A stretch of DNA of 64,000 nucleotides from Reichenbachiella agariperforans (lineage in GTDB: Bacteria > Bacteroidota > Bacteroidia > Cytophagales > Cyclobacteriaceae): contig NZ_FRAA01000007.1 of assembly GCF_900142205.1 (NCBI RefSeq), forward strand, positions 247,194-311,193, in the 5' to 3' direction. Position numbers and translations under genes: made by a program. Position 1 is the stretch's first letter. Each line of letters opens with the position of its first letter. Below, piece after piece: positions 19,450 to 30,374 of this stretch. Below the pieces are notes generated by a model. The model did no database searches and had not been told where the DNA came from. It worked only from the letters and a program-made list of their open reading frames with translations.

Positions 19450-20246
19450 TGAGTAAATTCAAAACAACCGAACTATCCGATCCGCAGTTTGAGATCGATG
19501 GCCTACGCTTCATCACCGTGAAGACACCGAACCTGAAGGGGCGCGGCGATATCTGCGTTTTTGTCCCTGAGAGCGAAGACCTCCATGACCTACCCATCGT
19601 CACGCTGATGCACGGCGTGTACGGCAGTGCTTGGATCTGGGCGATGAAGGGCGGTGCAGCACAGACCGCCGAGCGACTGATCCGCGAGAACCAAATCCGC
19701 CCAATGGTACTGGCCATGCCCTCCGATGGACTGTGGGGTGACGGCTCGGCCTATACGGCACACGATGGCTATGATTTTGAAAAATGGATCGCCGAGGATA
19801 TGCCAGCCGCCGTGCGAGAACTGATCCCCCAGACTTCTGACCAATCACCGCTGTTCATCTCGGGGTTGTCGATGGGTGGATTTGGCGCTTTGCGAGTAGG
19901 TGCCAAGCATGCGAAGCAATACGCGGGTATCTCGGCACATAGCTCCATCACAGAGATCGGACAGATGAAATTGTTTGTCGAGGAGCCTCTGGGTCACTAC
20001 CAGCAGCCTTCACGAATCGACGAGGATGCCTTTACCGCTATGGCGGAAAATCGAAACGACCTGCCCCCACTTCGCTTTGACTGTGGCAGCAGCGACTTGC
20101 TGATCGAGTACAATCGCCAGTTGCATGCTGACCTGGACAAGGCAGGCATTGCCCATACCTATGAAGAATTTGAAGGTGGCCACCAGTGGGAATATTGGCA
20201 GGAGCATTTGGTGGATACGTTGCTGTTTTTTGATCGACAGATTTAG
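19449..20246 (+). CDS. S-formylglutathione hydrolase/esterase-D-like alpha/beta hydrolase
   Basis: 265 residues of the esterase family containing S-formylglutathione hydrolases. The oxyanion-region motif is 'VTLMHGVYGSAW', the nucleophile Ser141 lies in GLSMGGFGA, Asp is in 'DCGSSDLLIEYN' and His in 'EGGHQWEYW'. The start codon overlaps the dehydrogenase stop (TGATG), so the two are translationally coupled. In a formaldehyde pathway it would release formate from the S-formyl thiol. A carbohydrate esterase acting on algal oligosaccharides is possible, but there is no signal peptide, so it acts in the cytoplasm. Confidence 0.82.
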   Translation: MSKFKTTELSDPQFEIDGLRFITVKTPNLKGRGDICVFVPESEDLHDLPIVTLMHGVYGSAWIWAMKGGAAQTAERLIRENQIRPMVLAMPSDGLWGDGSAYTAHDGYDFEKWIAEDMPAAVRELIPQTSDQSPLFISGLSMGGFGALRVGAKHAKQYAGISAHSSITEIGQMKLFVEEPLGHYQQPSRIDEDAFTAMAENRNDLPPLRFDCGSSDLLIEYNRQLHADLDKAGIAHTYEEFEGGHQWEYWQEHLVDTLLFFDRQI

Positions 20247-20416
20247 GATAAGATTAACAAATTGTTTGGCCTTGAAGAAAAGGCGTAAAGAAACTGGATT
20301 CCTTGGAGGAAAAGAAAATTATACTGTTTGAGAAGTGAAGTACGAGCTTCGAGTTTATAATTTCCTCGACAAGGGAGTAAGTTTTAGTTATTTTCTTCAC
20401 AGCCTTGATTTCTTTG

Positions 20417-20446
20417 CTTACTTTCTTCCTTAATGAAGAAAGTAAG
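20417..20446. repeat. 12-bp perfect hairpin in the FdhF leader
   Basis: CTTACTTTCTTC, 6-nt loop, GAAGAAAGTAAG, about 50 nt before the molybdopterin oxidoreductase start. It is followed by a GC-rich CTCTGCCGGCGAGGC. The block looks like a dispersed Bacteroidota intergenic repeat rather than a gene-specific element. Confidence 0.5.
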
Positions 20447-20494
20447 GCTCTGCCGGCGAGGCAAAAACAACTTGACAAGCGGAAACAGAATATC

Positions 20495-22783
20495 ATGACC
20501 AAAAAACAAAGCATCTCCATCATCGGCCCCAAAAACCTCAGCGACCTCCGACTGACAGCTCCACAGCAATACGCCGCAGGCATCTCCGCCGTGAAAGTGG
20601 CCCTCGATCACGCCATGAAGGAAATGGGACTCACTCGCTCCTTTGCCACCCTATCCAAGCTCAACCAACAAGAAGGCATTGACTGCCCGGGCTGCGCCTG
20701 GCCCGATCCCAAGAAGCGCTCATCCCTCGGGGAGTTTTGTGAAAATGGCGTCAAGGCCATTGCCGAAGAGGCCACCACCCATCGGGTGACACCTGACTTT
20801 TTTGCACAGCATACGGTAGCCGAGATGTCACATTGGACGGACTACAAGATTGGCAAAAGCGGTAGACTCACGCACCCAATGGTGCTGCGAGAAGGCAGCG
20901 AACATTATGAAAAGATCAGTTGGGATGATGCATTTGCCTTGATTGGGAAGCAATTGCGGGCACTGGATGATCCTAATGAAGGCATTTTTTACACCTCGGG
21001 TCGGTCGAGCAACGAAGCGGCTTTTCTCTATGGACTCTTCATCCGCGCCTTTGGCACCAACAACATGCCTGACTGCTCCAACATGTGCCATGAGTCGAGT
21101 GGAGTCGCTCTAGGCGAAACACTGGGGATCGGCAAGGGATCTGTCACATTGGAGGATTTTGGGGATGCAGAAGTGGTCATGGTCATCGGTCAAAACCCGG
21201 GTACCAATCACCCGCGCATGCTATCTGCGCTGGAGAAGTGCAAAAGCAATGGAGGTAAAGTCATTGCGATCAATCCGCTCGAAGAAGCAGGATTGATCCG
21301 TTTCAAAAATCCGCAGGAGATCAAAGGCATCATGGGCGGTACTGAGCTCACTGACATTCACCTACAAGTCAAAATCAACCAGGATGTGGCATTGCTCAAG
21401 CTCATCATGAAGCGACTCGCCGAGCGAGAAGAGCGTGAAAGTGGTGTTTTTGATTGGGAATTCATCAACCAAAAAACAAACGGAGTAGAAGCGCTATTGG
21501 CAGATTTGAAGCGACAAGACGAAGCACAGCTTTTGGCGCAATGCGGCATCTCTGAAGAGAAAATCAACGAAACCGTGGAGCTGCTCGCTCAGCGTAAACG
21601 AATCATCATCTGCTGGGCGATGGGACTCACCCAACACAAAAACGGGGTGGAAAATATCAAAGAATGCGTCAATCTACTCCTGCTCAAAGGCAGCCTCGGC
21701 ATCAAAGGAGGCGGCACCTGTCCCGTCCGCGGACATAGCAACGTACAGGGAGACCGCACCGTGGGCATCATGCACCATGTATCACCCAAACTCAATGCCT
21801 CCTTGGAACGAGTATTTGGCTTTACCCCGCCTGATCAGGAAGGGTTGGATACAGTACATGCCATCCAGGCCATGCACGAGGGGCGTGCCAAGGTCTTCAT
21901 TGCCTTGGGGGGCAATTTCCTATCGGCGGCATCTGATACTGCTTATACAGGTGAGGCCTTGCAGCGCTGCGACTTGACGGTATCCATCAGTACCAAGCTC
22001 AATCGTACGCATTTGATCACAGGCAAGACGGCGTTGATATTGCCGACTTTGGGACGCACCGAGAAGGACCACAAAGCAGGGAAAGACCGATTCGTAACGG
22101 TAGAAAACAGCATGGGAAGAGTCCATCAATCACATGGGAGATTGGCGCCAGCCTCGGATCAGCTCATGAGTGAGCCCGAGATCGTGGCGCGCATGGCGCA
22201 AGCCTATTTTGGAGTGGATGCCAAGATTTCATGGCAGCAGCTAGGTACGGATTACGACCTGGTGCGTCAAAAAATATCAGAGGTATTCGACGGTTTTGAC
22301 AACTACACCAAGCGATCTCAGCAAGCAGGTTTTGATCTGCCCAATCACACACGTGTGTGGGACGAATCTAAATTACCAGGAGGCAAGGCACAGTTCACCG
22401 TGTGTGGACTGCCACAGCACGACTTGGCCGCAGATGAATTTCTATTGATGACGATCCGATCACATGATCAGTTCAATACCACGATCTATGGCATGGACGA
22501 TCGCTACCGCGGCATCTACAACGAGCGCCGAGTGGTTCTGATCAACGCCAAGGATGCTGAAATGATGGGATTAGAAAAGTTTGACAAAGTAGACTTAGTC
22601 AGCCGCTACGATGGCATTGAGCGCAAGGCAGAAAACTTCCTCATCATCCCCTACAACATCCCAAGGGGTAACCTGGCCGCTTACTTTCCAGAAACCAATG
22701 TGCTGATCCCTCACGATCAATACGCAGACAAAAGCCACACGCCGATCAGCAAGTCGGTTCGGGTAAAGTTGATAAGGCGTTGA
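20495..22783 (+). CDS. FdhF/YdeP-family molybdopterin oxidoreductase (formate dehydrogenase candidate)
   Basis: About 762 residues with the architecture of the 'oxidoreductase alpha (molybdopterin) subunit' group. Start chosen at 20495; an upstream in-frame ATG would translate the repeat hairpin at 20417. Seen: 'DCPGCAWPDPKKR' (Cys64, Cys67) near the N-terminus; 'DCSNMCHESSG' with Cys198 where formate dehydrogenase H carries selenocysteine; 'GQNPGTNHPRML'; and a C-terminal molybdopterin-binding part ('LLMTIRSHDQFNTTIYG'). There is no Tat signal, so it is cytoplasmic. Placed 248 nt after the dehydrogenase-esterase pair, it would complete formaldehyde to formate to CO2. YdeP-type proteins are poorly characterised, so formate as substrate is inferred. 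Confidence 0.83.
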   Translation: MTKKQSISIIGPKNLSDLRLTAPQQYAAGISAVKVALDHAMKEMGLTRSFATLSKLNQQEGIDCPGCAWPDPKKRSSLGEFCENGVKAIAEEATTHRVTPDFFAQHTVAEMSHWTDYKIGKSGRLTHPMVLREGSEHYEKISWDDAFALIGKQLRALDDPNEGIFYTSGRSSNEAAFLYGLFIRAFGTNNMPDCSNMCHESSGVALGETLGIGKGSVTLEDFGDAEVVMVIGQNPGTNHPRMLSALEKCKSNGGKVIAINPLEEAGLIRFKNPQEIKGIMGGTELTDIHLQVKINQDVALLKLIMKRLAEREERESGVFDWEFINQKTNGVEALLADLKRQDEAQLLAQCGISEEKINETVELLAQRKRIIICWAMGLTQHKNGVENIKECVNLLLLKGSLGIKGGGTCPVRGHSNVQGDRTVGIMHHVSPKLNASLERVFGFTPPDQEGLDTVHAIQAMHEGRAKVFIALGGNFLSAASDTAYTGEALQRCDLTVSISTKLNRTHLITGKTALILPTLGRTEKDHKAGKDRFVTVENSMGRVHQSHGRLAPASDQLMSEPEIVARMAQAYFGVDAKISWQQLGTDYDLVRQKISEVFDGFDNYTKRSQQAGFDLPNHTRVWDESKLPGGKAQFTVCGLPQHDLAADEFLLMTIRSHDQFNTTIYGMDDRYRGIYNERRVVLINAKDAEMMGLEKFDKVDLVSRYDGIERKAENFLIIPYNIPRGNLAAYFPETNVLIPHDQYADKSHTPISKSVRVKLIRR

Positions 22784-23308
22784 CCTATATTAAGTTGTTG
22801 TTTTTAGAGAGATGAATATTATTATAGTTTATTGACATCCGTCTTAATTCAATTTAGGAGGTTAAGAATTGAAAGGCTTGATTCTAGTATAATTTTGTGT
22901 TTTTCTCAAACTACTCTCCCCTCTGTCTTAGCCAAAAATCTGCAGTTATACTATTATTTAGATCACGATCTGAAACAGGAGATCTATTCACTTTTATGAT
23001 ACTAACCAGATCAATTAGGTAAGATTACTAGGAGAATAAAAAGAGTACAGTCTTTTGCATAGAGAAAAGCATCTAGAAACATCAACCAAAATCGATATTC
23101 CAATCATTTAAATATTATCTCAAAGACCAATAATGGGTGGTTATTTTAAAGAAAAACAAAAGCGAATTTCGAACAATGAACCTTGAATCACGAAGTGGTT
23201 TTTGATTTCTTCCCAGAATTTCGGATTGATCCTTTTTCTTGAGAATAATGAATAATATGAGGAGGTAGGGTAATAAAAAACCCTTCCATAAAATGAAAGG
23301 GTTTTGTG
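22784..23308. other. 525-nt intergenic region, no gene seen
   Basis: AT-rich sequence between the molybdopterin oxidoreductase and tRNA-Ser. No long open frame, strong hairpin with T-tract, or RNA-like structure was recognised; short open frames near its right end are shadows of the tRNA. Confidence 0.5.
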
Positions 23309-23393
23309 CAGAGAAGGAGGGATTCGAACCCCCGGTACCTCGCGGTACGCTGGTTTTCAAGACCAGTGCATTCGACCACTCTGCCACTTCTCT
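23309..23393 (-). tRNA. tRNA-Ser (anticodon UGA)
   Basis: Read on the minus strand: acceptor AGAGAAG pairs with CTTCTCT; the anticodon arm is CTGGT-CTTGAAA-ACCAG with anticodon TGA; a long variable arm follows (CGTACC/GGTACCG); the T arm carries GGTTCGAATCC. The long variable arm fits a class II serine tRNA. CCA is not encoded. It decodes UCA and related serine codons. Confidence 0.95.
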
Positions 23394-23484
23394 AGGTCGT
23401 TTGTATTGCCATTCCGTTGAATGGGAGTGCAAATCTAGAAGAATATTTTATCTAGTCAAATGTTGAGTGAGAAAAATTTAATTT

Positions 23485-24447
23485 TTATTCAAACACCGAA
23501 GTAGTGACCTCTATTTTGTCCGAATGGACGGCTCTATCCACACTAGCATTGTACTCAAATCCTACAAGTAGAATGATCGAAAGGAGGTATAGCCAGATCA
23601 TCAGTGCGATCAACATTCCGAGCGAACCGTAAAACTTGTTGTAGGTCGAGAAGTTGTTGATGTAGAACGAAAATGCATAAGATGCAGCTACACAAGATAC
23701 TGCCGAAAAGATCGTTCCCGCAGAGAAGAATGTCCAGCGATCTTTGATGGCTGGAGCGAAGTAGTAGATCAGTGATATAGCAATGAAAAACGAAGTGCCT
23801 ATGATACCGTATTTGAGAATCACGATGAGGTGGTAGACATAGTCCGCATTGAAAAAATCAATCTCCGAGAGATGGGAGAGGAAGGCTTTGCCCACTACCA
23901 GCAAGAAGATGGAGAGGAAAAGCACGAATGCCATCATCAGTGTCAGGGCCGTAGCGATCAGTCGCGTCTTGATGAAACTGCGACGGTCTACTGTTTTGTA
24001 GATGCTATTGAATGCACTCATGAGACTGTGCATACCATTGGTCGCAAGTATCAGCGCAAAGAGTACCCCAAAGGAGAGGAGACCTTCGCGTTTGTTGCTG
24101 ACGATATCGTGTATGGTGCCAGTTGCAGCTTTGAACATGTTGTCAGGCATCACATTGGCCATGAAGCTCATGATGCTATCGGCATCTATATGCGGAGACA
24201 CGGTATGGATATAGGGGATCAGCGTGAAGATGAATATGATCGACGGGAATATCGCAAGTGTAAAACTAAATGCCACACCACTAGCCATCGTGAGTAGTCG
24301 ACTGTCGAGTATACTATCGAGGAAGATGACGATAGCGTTGTAAAGCGTCGTTCTCCGTTTGTTGAGCCGGGTGGTTTTGAGTTTTTTGATGAGGCGCTCA
24401 TACCTTTGGAGTCTCAGTAGTTTGTGATGCAAATAGTCTCTAGTCAT
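23485..24447 (-). CDS. YihY/BrkB-family inner-membrane protein
   Basis: 320 residues, a polytopic protein of the YihY/virulence-factor-BrkB family (once misassigned as ribonuclease BN). Six hydrophobic helices are visible, with 'LTMASGVAFSFTLAIFPSIIF' (read as two parts) near the first and 'FYGSLGMLIALMIWLYLLS' near the end, both family hallmarks. The function is unknown; a transport role is often suggested. The start overlaps the stop of the upstream thioesterase gene by 8 nt, so the two form an operon. Confidence 0.88.
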   Translation of the reverse strand: MTRDYLHHKLLRLQRYERLIKKLKTTRLNKRRTTLYNAIVIFLDSILDSRLLTMASGVAFSFTLAIFPSIIFIFTLIPYIHTVSPHIDADSIMSFMANVMPDNMFKAATGTIHDIVSNKREGLLSFGVLFALILATNGMHSLMSAFNSIYKTVDRRSFIKTRLIATALTLMMAFVLFLSIFLLVVGKAFLSHLSEIDFFNADYVYHLIVILKYGIIGTSFFIAISLIYYFAPAIKDRWTFFSAGTIFSAVSCVAASYAFSFYINNFSTYNKFYGSLGMLIALMIWLYLLSIILLVGFEYNASVDRAVHSDKIEVTTSVFE

Positions 24448-24850
24448 GGAAGTAGGGGGCTAGTAGTTTTTCCATTACCTCCGGCATTTTGCAAGGTTTT
24501 TTGGTTTTCATATCCACAAATACCAGAGTGGTCTCACCGATGTTGATCAATCGATCTTGTTCGTTGTAGATTTCGTATTCAAAACGGATGCGTATGTTAG
24601 GTAGTTCAGGCATTTTGACTTTGATCGTCAGTAGCTCGTCATACTTGCCTGGGGCAATGTATTTGGAGCGATTCTCTAAGACAGGCATCATGACACCCAT
24701 CTCTTCGAGTTCCTTGTAGGATAAGCCCAGGGAACGAAGGGACTCAACTCGGCCTACTTCATAGTACATGGCGTAGTTGCCATAGTACACATAGCCCATT
24801 TGGTCTGTTTCGGCATACCTTACACGGACTTGCGTCTCTGATACGAACAT
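24440..24850 (-). CDS. YbgC/FadM-type acyl-CoA thioesterase (4HBT hot-dog fold)
   Basis: 136 residues. The N-terminal 'VRYAETDQMGYVYYGNYAMYYE' region carries the family signature, with the catalytic Asp in ETDQMG, followed by 'EVGRVESLRSLGLSY'. Members hydrolyse short-chain or phenylacyl CoA thioesters in the cytoplasm; those near Tol-Pal act on acyl-ACP. No Tol-Pal genes are here; it is coupled to the YihY gene. Confidence 0.92.
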   Translation of the reverse strand: MFVSETQVRVRYAETDQMGYVYYGNYAMYYEVGRVESLRSLGLSYKELEEMGVMMPVLENRSKYIAPGKYDELLTIKVKMPELPNIRIRFEYEIYNEQDRLINIGETTLVFVDMKTKKPCKMPEVMEKLLAPYFHD

Positions 24851-25284
24851 ATAGTTAAATTGGTAGTCTGAATTTATTGCAATCTATACATTAATTAGTA
24901 CTATTTTATAATGGGTTAAAGATTGATTTAGAATCAAATTATTCGAATAAAACCAATAGAGCCAGTTTTTGACCCTATTGAAGGACTAAATGTACGGCTT
25001 TATGGGACTTTACGCAATTGGGAGATAGCGGGTGACAATGACTACTAAGTGAGTGAAATATCAAACAGGTACTAGTATTTAGATTTTAGTATCTAGATCA
25101 AAAACTTGATGCCTTTTCTGTCTATAGCCAGCCTGATCGACGGACCAGTCTAGAGGCTAATAATCTAATGTCTTGACTTGCCTGCCGTAGGCAGGTTTAA
25201 AGATGTAACGGATTTCATTCTCCCCTAAACCTATGGTACTTTCAGTCCAGAGTCGTATATTTTTGTTTCAAACAACACAATACC
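24851..25284. other. 434-nt intergenic region with a CCTGCC palindrome
   Basis: Divergent promoter region between the thioesterase and the carboxyltransferase. The one marked structure is CCTGCC-GTA-GGCAGG at 25181-25195, a short palindrome that recurs in many Bacteroidota genomes. No gene seen. Confidence 0.5.
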
Positions 25285-26910
<1,626 letters not shown>

Positions 26911-27159
26911 TCGTGTCAGAGGGGAAGATGTTGGTCATTTTGACACCTCTATGGTTTGATTAACTGTAATTCTAGCGTGGCTCATATTTTGGATTGAGAT
27001 AACTTTGGGGGATTTTAGGTTGCGTTTGTCGAGTGTTGGTTAGAAGCGAATATTCCAGAATATTGGTTCAATTACGTCATTTGGCTTAATTATTCCTATC
27101 TTAAACGACTACAGTAAGTGCTGATTGAATAAATTCACGGTTCGAAAAAATTGGATGGG

Positions 27160-28017
27160 ATGACTGACGATACTTTAGATATCAATGAGAAAGAATTGAC
27201 TGCACTGATTTCACTATTGGATGATGAGGATAGGGAGGTCACGGGTCATGTGGAGGAGAAACTCTTATCTTTGGGTACATCTGTTATTCCATTTTTGGAG
27301 AAGGAGTGGATGAAAAACAGTCTGATTCCCTACGTGCGTGTCAAGATCGAAGACATCATCCACGAACTGCAGTACGAGCTCCTCAAGGAGCGCTTCGTGG
27401 AGTGGAAAGAAGATGGAGCAGAAGACCTACTAGAAGGGATGATGCTAGTCGCCAATTATCAATATCCCGATCTCAATATGGGCTACCTAACCCGAAAGCT
27501 AGAGCAGTTCTACTATGAAGCATGGAAGGAGTTCAATGGGGAATATACACCGATACAGGAGGTTAAAATCCTAAACGATATTATGTACAATCGTTTGAAA
27601 TTTAGACCTAATGCTAAGAATTTTCATTCCCCAGCCAATGGCATGATCAACCAGGTCATGGATAGTAAAAAGGGAAACCCTTTGAGTCTATGTGTGATCT
27701 ATTTGATGTTGGCTAAAAAACTGAAGCTCCCTATCTTTGGTGTGAATTTACCGAACCTATTCATCGTGACTTACAAGACAGAGTCTACTCAGTTTTACAT
27801 CAATGTATTCAATAACGGGATCATTTTTACGACTGATGACATAGATAACTATATCGAACAACTACATCTGAGTAAGTTGGATATTTACTATCAGCCTTGT
27901 ACGAATATAGATATCGTATCGCGTGCGCTGCGCAATTTGGTCGCGTCGTTTGACAAACTAGGAGAGTATAAGAAATCCGATGATATCAAGATTCTTCTTC
28001 AGGTATTGGAGGATTGA
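27160..28017 (+). CDS. SirB1-type transglutaminase-like domain protein
   Basis: About 285 residues. The first 90 are helical and HEAT-like ('LTALISLLDDEDREV', 'SLGTSVIPFLEKEW'). The rest is the SirB1 N-terminal, transglutaminase-like domain: 'DIMYNRLKFRPNAKNFHSPAN', then 'GNPLSLCVIYLMLAKKLKLPI' (read as two segments) with the Cys at the nucleophile position, then 'GVNLPNLFIVTY'; the usual catalytic His is not obvious there. Start taken at ATG 27160; a TTG at 27151 is also in frame. The biochemical role is unknown. Confidence 0.8.
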   Translation: MTDDTLDINEKELTALISLLDDEDREVTGHVEEKLLSLGTSVIPFLEKEWMKNSLIPYVRVKIEDIIHELQYELLKERFVEWKEDGAEDLLEGMMLVANYQYPDLNMGYLTRKLEQFYYEAWKEFNGEYTPIQEVKILNDIMYNRLKFRPNAKNFHSPANGMINQVMDSKKGNPLSLCVIYLMLAKKLKLPIFGVNLPNLFIVTYKTESTQFYINVFNNGIIFTTDDIDNYIEQLHLSKLDIYYQPCTNIDIVSRALRNLVASFDKLGEYKKSDDIKILLQVLED

Positions 28018-28022
28018 CAGTG

Positions 28023-28586
28023 TTATCTGATCCTGCATCCAGCTGCTCGGTTAAACTCGTGTGGTGAGGGGCGTCCTTTGATGAGATTGTTGAGCACATC
28101 TTGTACATAGTGCGTGTGCACATCACTACTAGACTGAGGACTGTCGTCGATAGCACCGTGGTATACTAGGCTGTGTTTGCCGTTCTGATACCAAATGATG
28201 GCGACCTCTGGACTTTTTTCAATCTGAAACAGTTTCATCGCCTCTTGGTTCAAATCCAAAAAGTAAGGCATATTATACTTAGCAGCCTGTGTTTTGGTTT
28301 GAGTCGCATTGTCTTTGTTTTGATGAGGGGTATGGGCATTGATGAGGATAAAGTCGGCTTGATCTCCGTATTGCTGTTTTAATGCGGTGATTCGTGATTT
28401 ATATCGTTTGTCATAAGGACAGTCCGTCCCAGTGAATATAAGGACAGTGATGGTTTGATCGATAGGGATCGGGACGATGTTTTCCTTTTGGACATCCCAG
28501 AGCTGGATGTAGGAGAAATCTATATCTTGTCCACTGACGGTCCATGAACAAAGTAGAATGGATAACATATGCCATAGCTTTTTCAT
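28023..28586 (-). CDS. Exported thioredoxin-fold (redoxin-like) protein
   Basis: 187 residues with a signal peptide (cleavage near VSGQ, residue 20) and a thioredoxin/AhpC-TSA-like fold: 'VLIFTGTDCPYDKRYKSRI' followed by 'FILINAHTP'. Only one cysteine is at the active site (DCPYDKRY), so it is not a classical CxxC thioredoxin; this pattern is seen in redoxin-domain proteins of marine bacteria. Likely periplasmic. It is last in a pdxA-PPTase-redoxin operon. Confidence 0.75.
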   Translation of the reverse strand: MKKLWHMLSILLCSWTVSGQDIDFSYIQLWDVQKENIVPIPIDQTITVLIFTGTDCPYDKRYKSRITALKQQYGDQADFILINAHTPHQNKDNATQTKTQAAKYNMPYFLDLNQEAMKLFQIEKSPEVAIIWYQNGKHSLVYHGAIDDSPQSSSDVHTHYVQDVLNNLIKGRPSPHEFNRAAGCRIR

Positions 28587-28616
28587 AACCCTAAATTTAA
28601 TGAATCTCTGCGTGAA

Positions 28617-29231
28617 CTAGAGGTTGTAGGTGAGGATGTAGTCGTCCTCTTTTTGCATATTGAGTACAAACTCCTTGACTAACCCTTCTTTGTTGATACG
28701 GCAGTGGATTTGCTGATCTTTGATTCGGTTGATTTCAATGTTCTGTGCGAAACTCAGGTTTTTACGCCCATGCATCTTGTAGATGGACTCTTTGGTACAC
28801 CAGTAGATACAGAGTTTGTGCAGATCATCTCCGCAGGCTTTTAGTTCACTGGGATTAAGGAACTTGTGTTTGGTACGCTGGAGTTGCTCTCTGGGGCGTT
28901 CGAGATCTATACCGCAGGGTTCGTCCAGGTTGATGAGTGCCGTTATTTTCGGATAGCTGTGCGAGATGGAGATGTGATGGGTAGAGTCGATCAGGTGGGG
29001 CTTGCCATGGCTGTCTTTGCATATCCCATGAAAAGGAATATCCATGTCTCGGCACATCGACTCGATCAGTTGACGTGAGGCGATGTGTTCGGCTTTTTTG
29101 ATCGGGTGGTAGTGCGCAATAGCCTCCATTTCTTTCGCATCAAAACCAGCGACTAGGGTTTCAGTACTTTCGTTAATTTCCCAGATGCCGAGCATGATGT
29201 GATCGGAGATTTTGTATTGCTTTTTGATCAT
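28617..29231 (-). CDS. 4'-phosphopantetheinyl transferase (Sfp-type)
   Basis: 204 residues with the superfamily motifs 'CGIDLERP' (Mg-binding Asp) and 'YWCTKESIYKMHG' (WxxKExxxK). It attaches the phosphopantetheine arm of CoA to a serine on acyl or peptidyl carrier proteins. It lies 11 nt after pdxA on the minus strand. No carrier protein or synthase is nearby, so it may serve fatty-acid ACP or a distant pathway. Confidence 0.9.
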   Translation of the reverse strand: MIKKQYKISDHIMLGIWEINESTETLVAGFDAKEMEAIAHYHPIKKAEHIASRQLIESMCRDMDIPFHGICKDSHGKPHLIDSTHHISISHSYPKITALINLDEPCGIDLERPREQLQRTKHKFLNPSELKACGDDLHKLCIYWCTKESIYKMHGRKNLSFAQNIEINRIKDQQIHCRINKEGLVKEFVLNMQKEDDYILTYNL

Positions 29232-29242
29232 TCTCCTTACTT

Positions 29243-30277
29243 CTATTCGTTGTGGTCAGCTCGGTAGTTGGAGATGTCCAGTGCCGCATAGATGGCTGTA
29301 CGCATCGAGCTTTCGTCTGCGATATCTTTGTTGGCCAGGCTGTATGCTGTGCCATGATCGGGTGATGTGCGTACGAAAGGTAATCCAGCGGTGAAGTTGA
29401 CCCCATTGGCAAAAGTCAAACTCTTGAAAGGGATCAAGCCTTGGTCGTGGTACATGGCCAGTACTGCGTCAAATTTATGCTGCTCGCCATTGCCAAAGAA
29501 GCCATCTGCAGGAAACGGCCCTAATATAATTTGTCCTTTTTCTTTGAGGCTTTCTATCGCAGGGATGATGATGTCTTGCTCTTCTGTACCGAGGAGTCCT
29601 TCTTCACCTGCATGGGGGTTTAGTCCTAGTACAGCGATTTTCGGTTTGAGGATACCAAAGTCGTTTTTTAGTGACTGTGCCATCATTTTGAGTTTCTTTT
29701 CGATCTTCTCTTTGGTGAGGCTGGCTGCTACATCTTTGAGCGGGATATGTCCCGTTACGACCCCTACGCGAATAGTATCTGATACCATAAACATCAAGCT
29801 GTCTTTGGCCTCTGCTTTCTCCGCGAGGTATTCGGTATGTCCGGGGAACTTAAAGTCGTCTCGCTGTATGTTTAGTTTGTTGATCGGAGCAGTGACGAGT
29901 GCTTGTATGCGACCTGCTTTGAGGTCTTCTGTTGCTTTTTCTAATGCGAGAAAAGCGTACTTACCACCTGTTTCGTTGCTAACACCGGGAGTGATCTCCA
30001 CATCTTCCTCCCAGCAGTTGAGGACATTGGTTTTTTTGTGGGAGGCATCTTTGAGATCACTGATGGGTGTAAAATTGAAATTGTTCTGATTGAGTGACTT
30101 TCTATAAAATGAAAGTACTTTTGCCGAACCATAGATGACAGGGGTAAAGTATTTGGTCATTTTGTTGTTCGCCAAAGCTTTGATGATAACTTCGGGACCT
30201 ATACCATTAAAGTCACCTATAGAGATACCGATAACGGATTTTCTATTTTGGTTCTTAGTTTCATTCTCCATATTCAT
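29243..30277 (-). CDS. pdxA: 4-hydroxythreonine-4-phosphate dehydrogenase PdxA
   Basis: 344 residues. Family motifs: 'GISIGDFNGIGPEV' at the N-terminus, 'VTAPINKLNIQ', 'FPGHTEYLAE' (metal His), and 'AMYHDQGLIPFK' (metal His). It performs the NAD-dependent oxidation in de novo pyridoxal 5'-phosphate synthesis. The start may be the first or third codon (both Met). First gene of a three-gene minus-strand operon, divergent from rsmA. Confidence 0.95.
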   Translation of the reverse strand: MNMENETKNQNRKSVIGISIGDFNGIGPEVIIKALANNKMTKYFTPVIYGSAKVLSFYRKSLNQNNFNFTPISDLKDASHKKTNVLNCWEEDVEITPGVSNETGGKYAFLALEKATEDLKAGRIQALVTAPINKLNIQRDDFKFPGHTEYLAEKAEAKDSLMFMVSDTIRVGVVTGHIPLKDVAASLTKEKIEKKLKMMAQSLKNDFGILKPKIAVLGLNPHAGEEGLLGTEEQDIIIPAIESLKEKGQIILGPFPADGFFGNGEQHKFDAVLAMYHDQGLIPFKSLTFANGVNFTAGLPFVRTSPDHGTAYSLANKDIADESSMRTAIYAALDISNYRADHNE

Positions 30278-30374
30278 GTGGTTACATCACGGTAAAGCTG
30301 AGCAAAGATGTCAATATTGATAGGTGTCGGTCTCAGCCAAGTGCCTGCAATTTAAAATAAAAATCAGTAATACT

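Noticed and set aside
23115..23432. 105-codon minus-strand open frame
   Set aside because: It reads through tRNA-Ser; a shadow.
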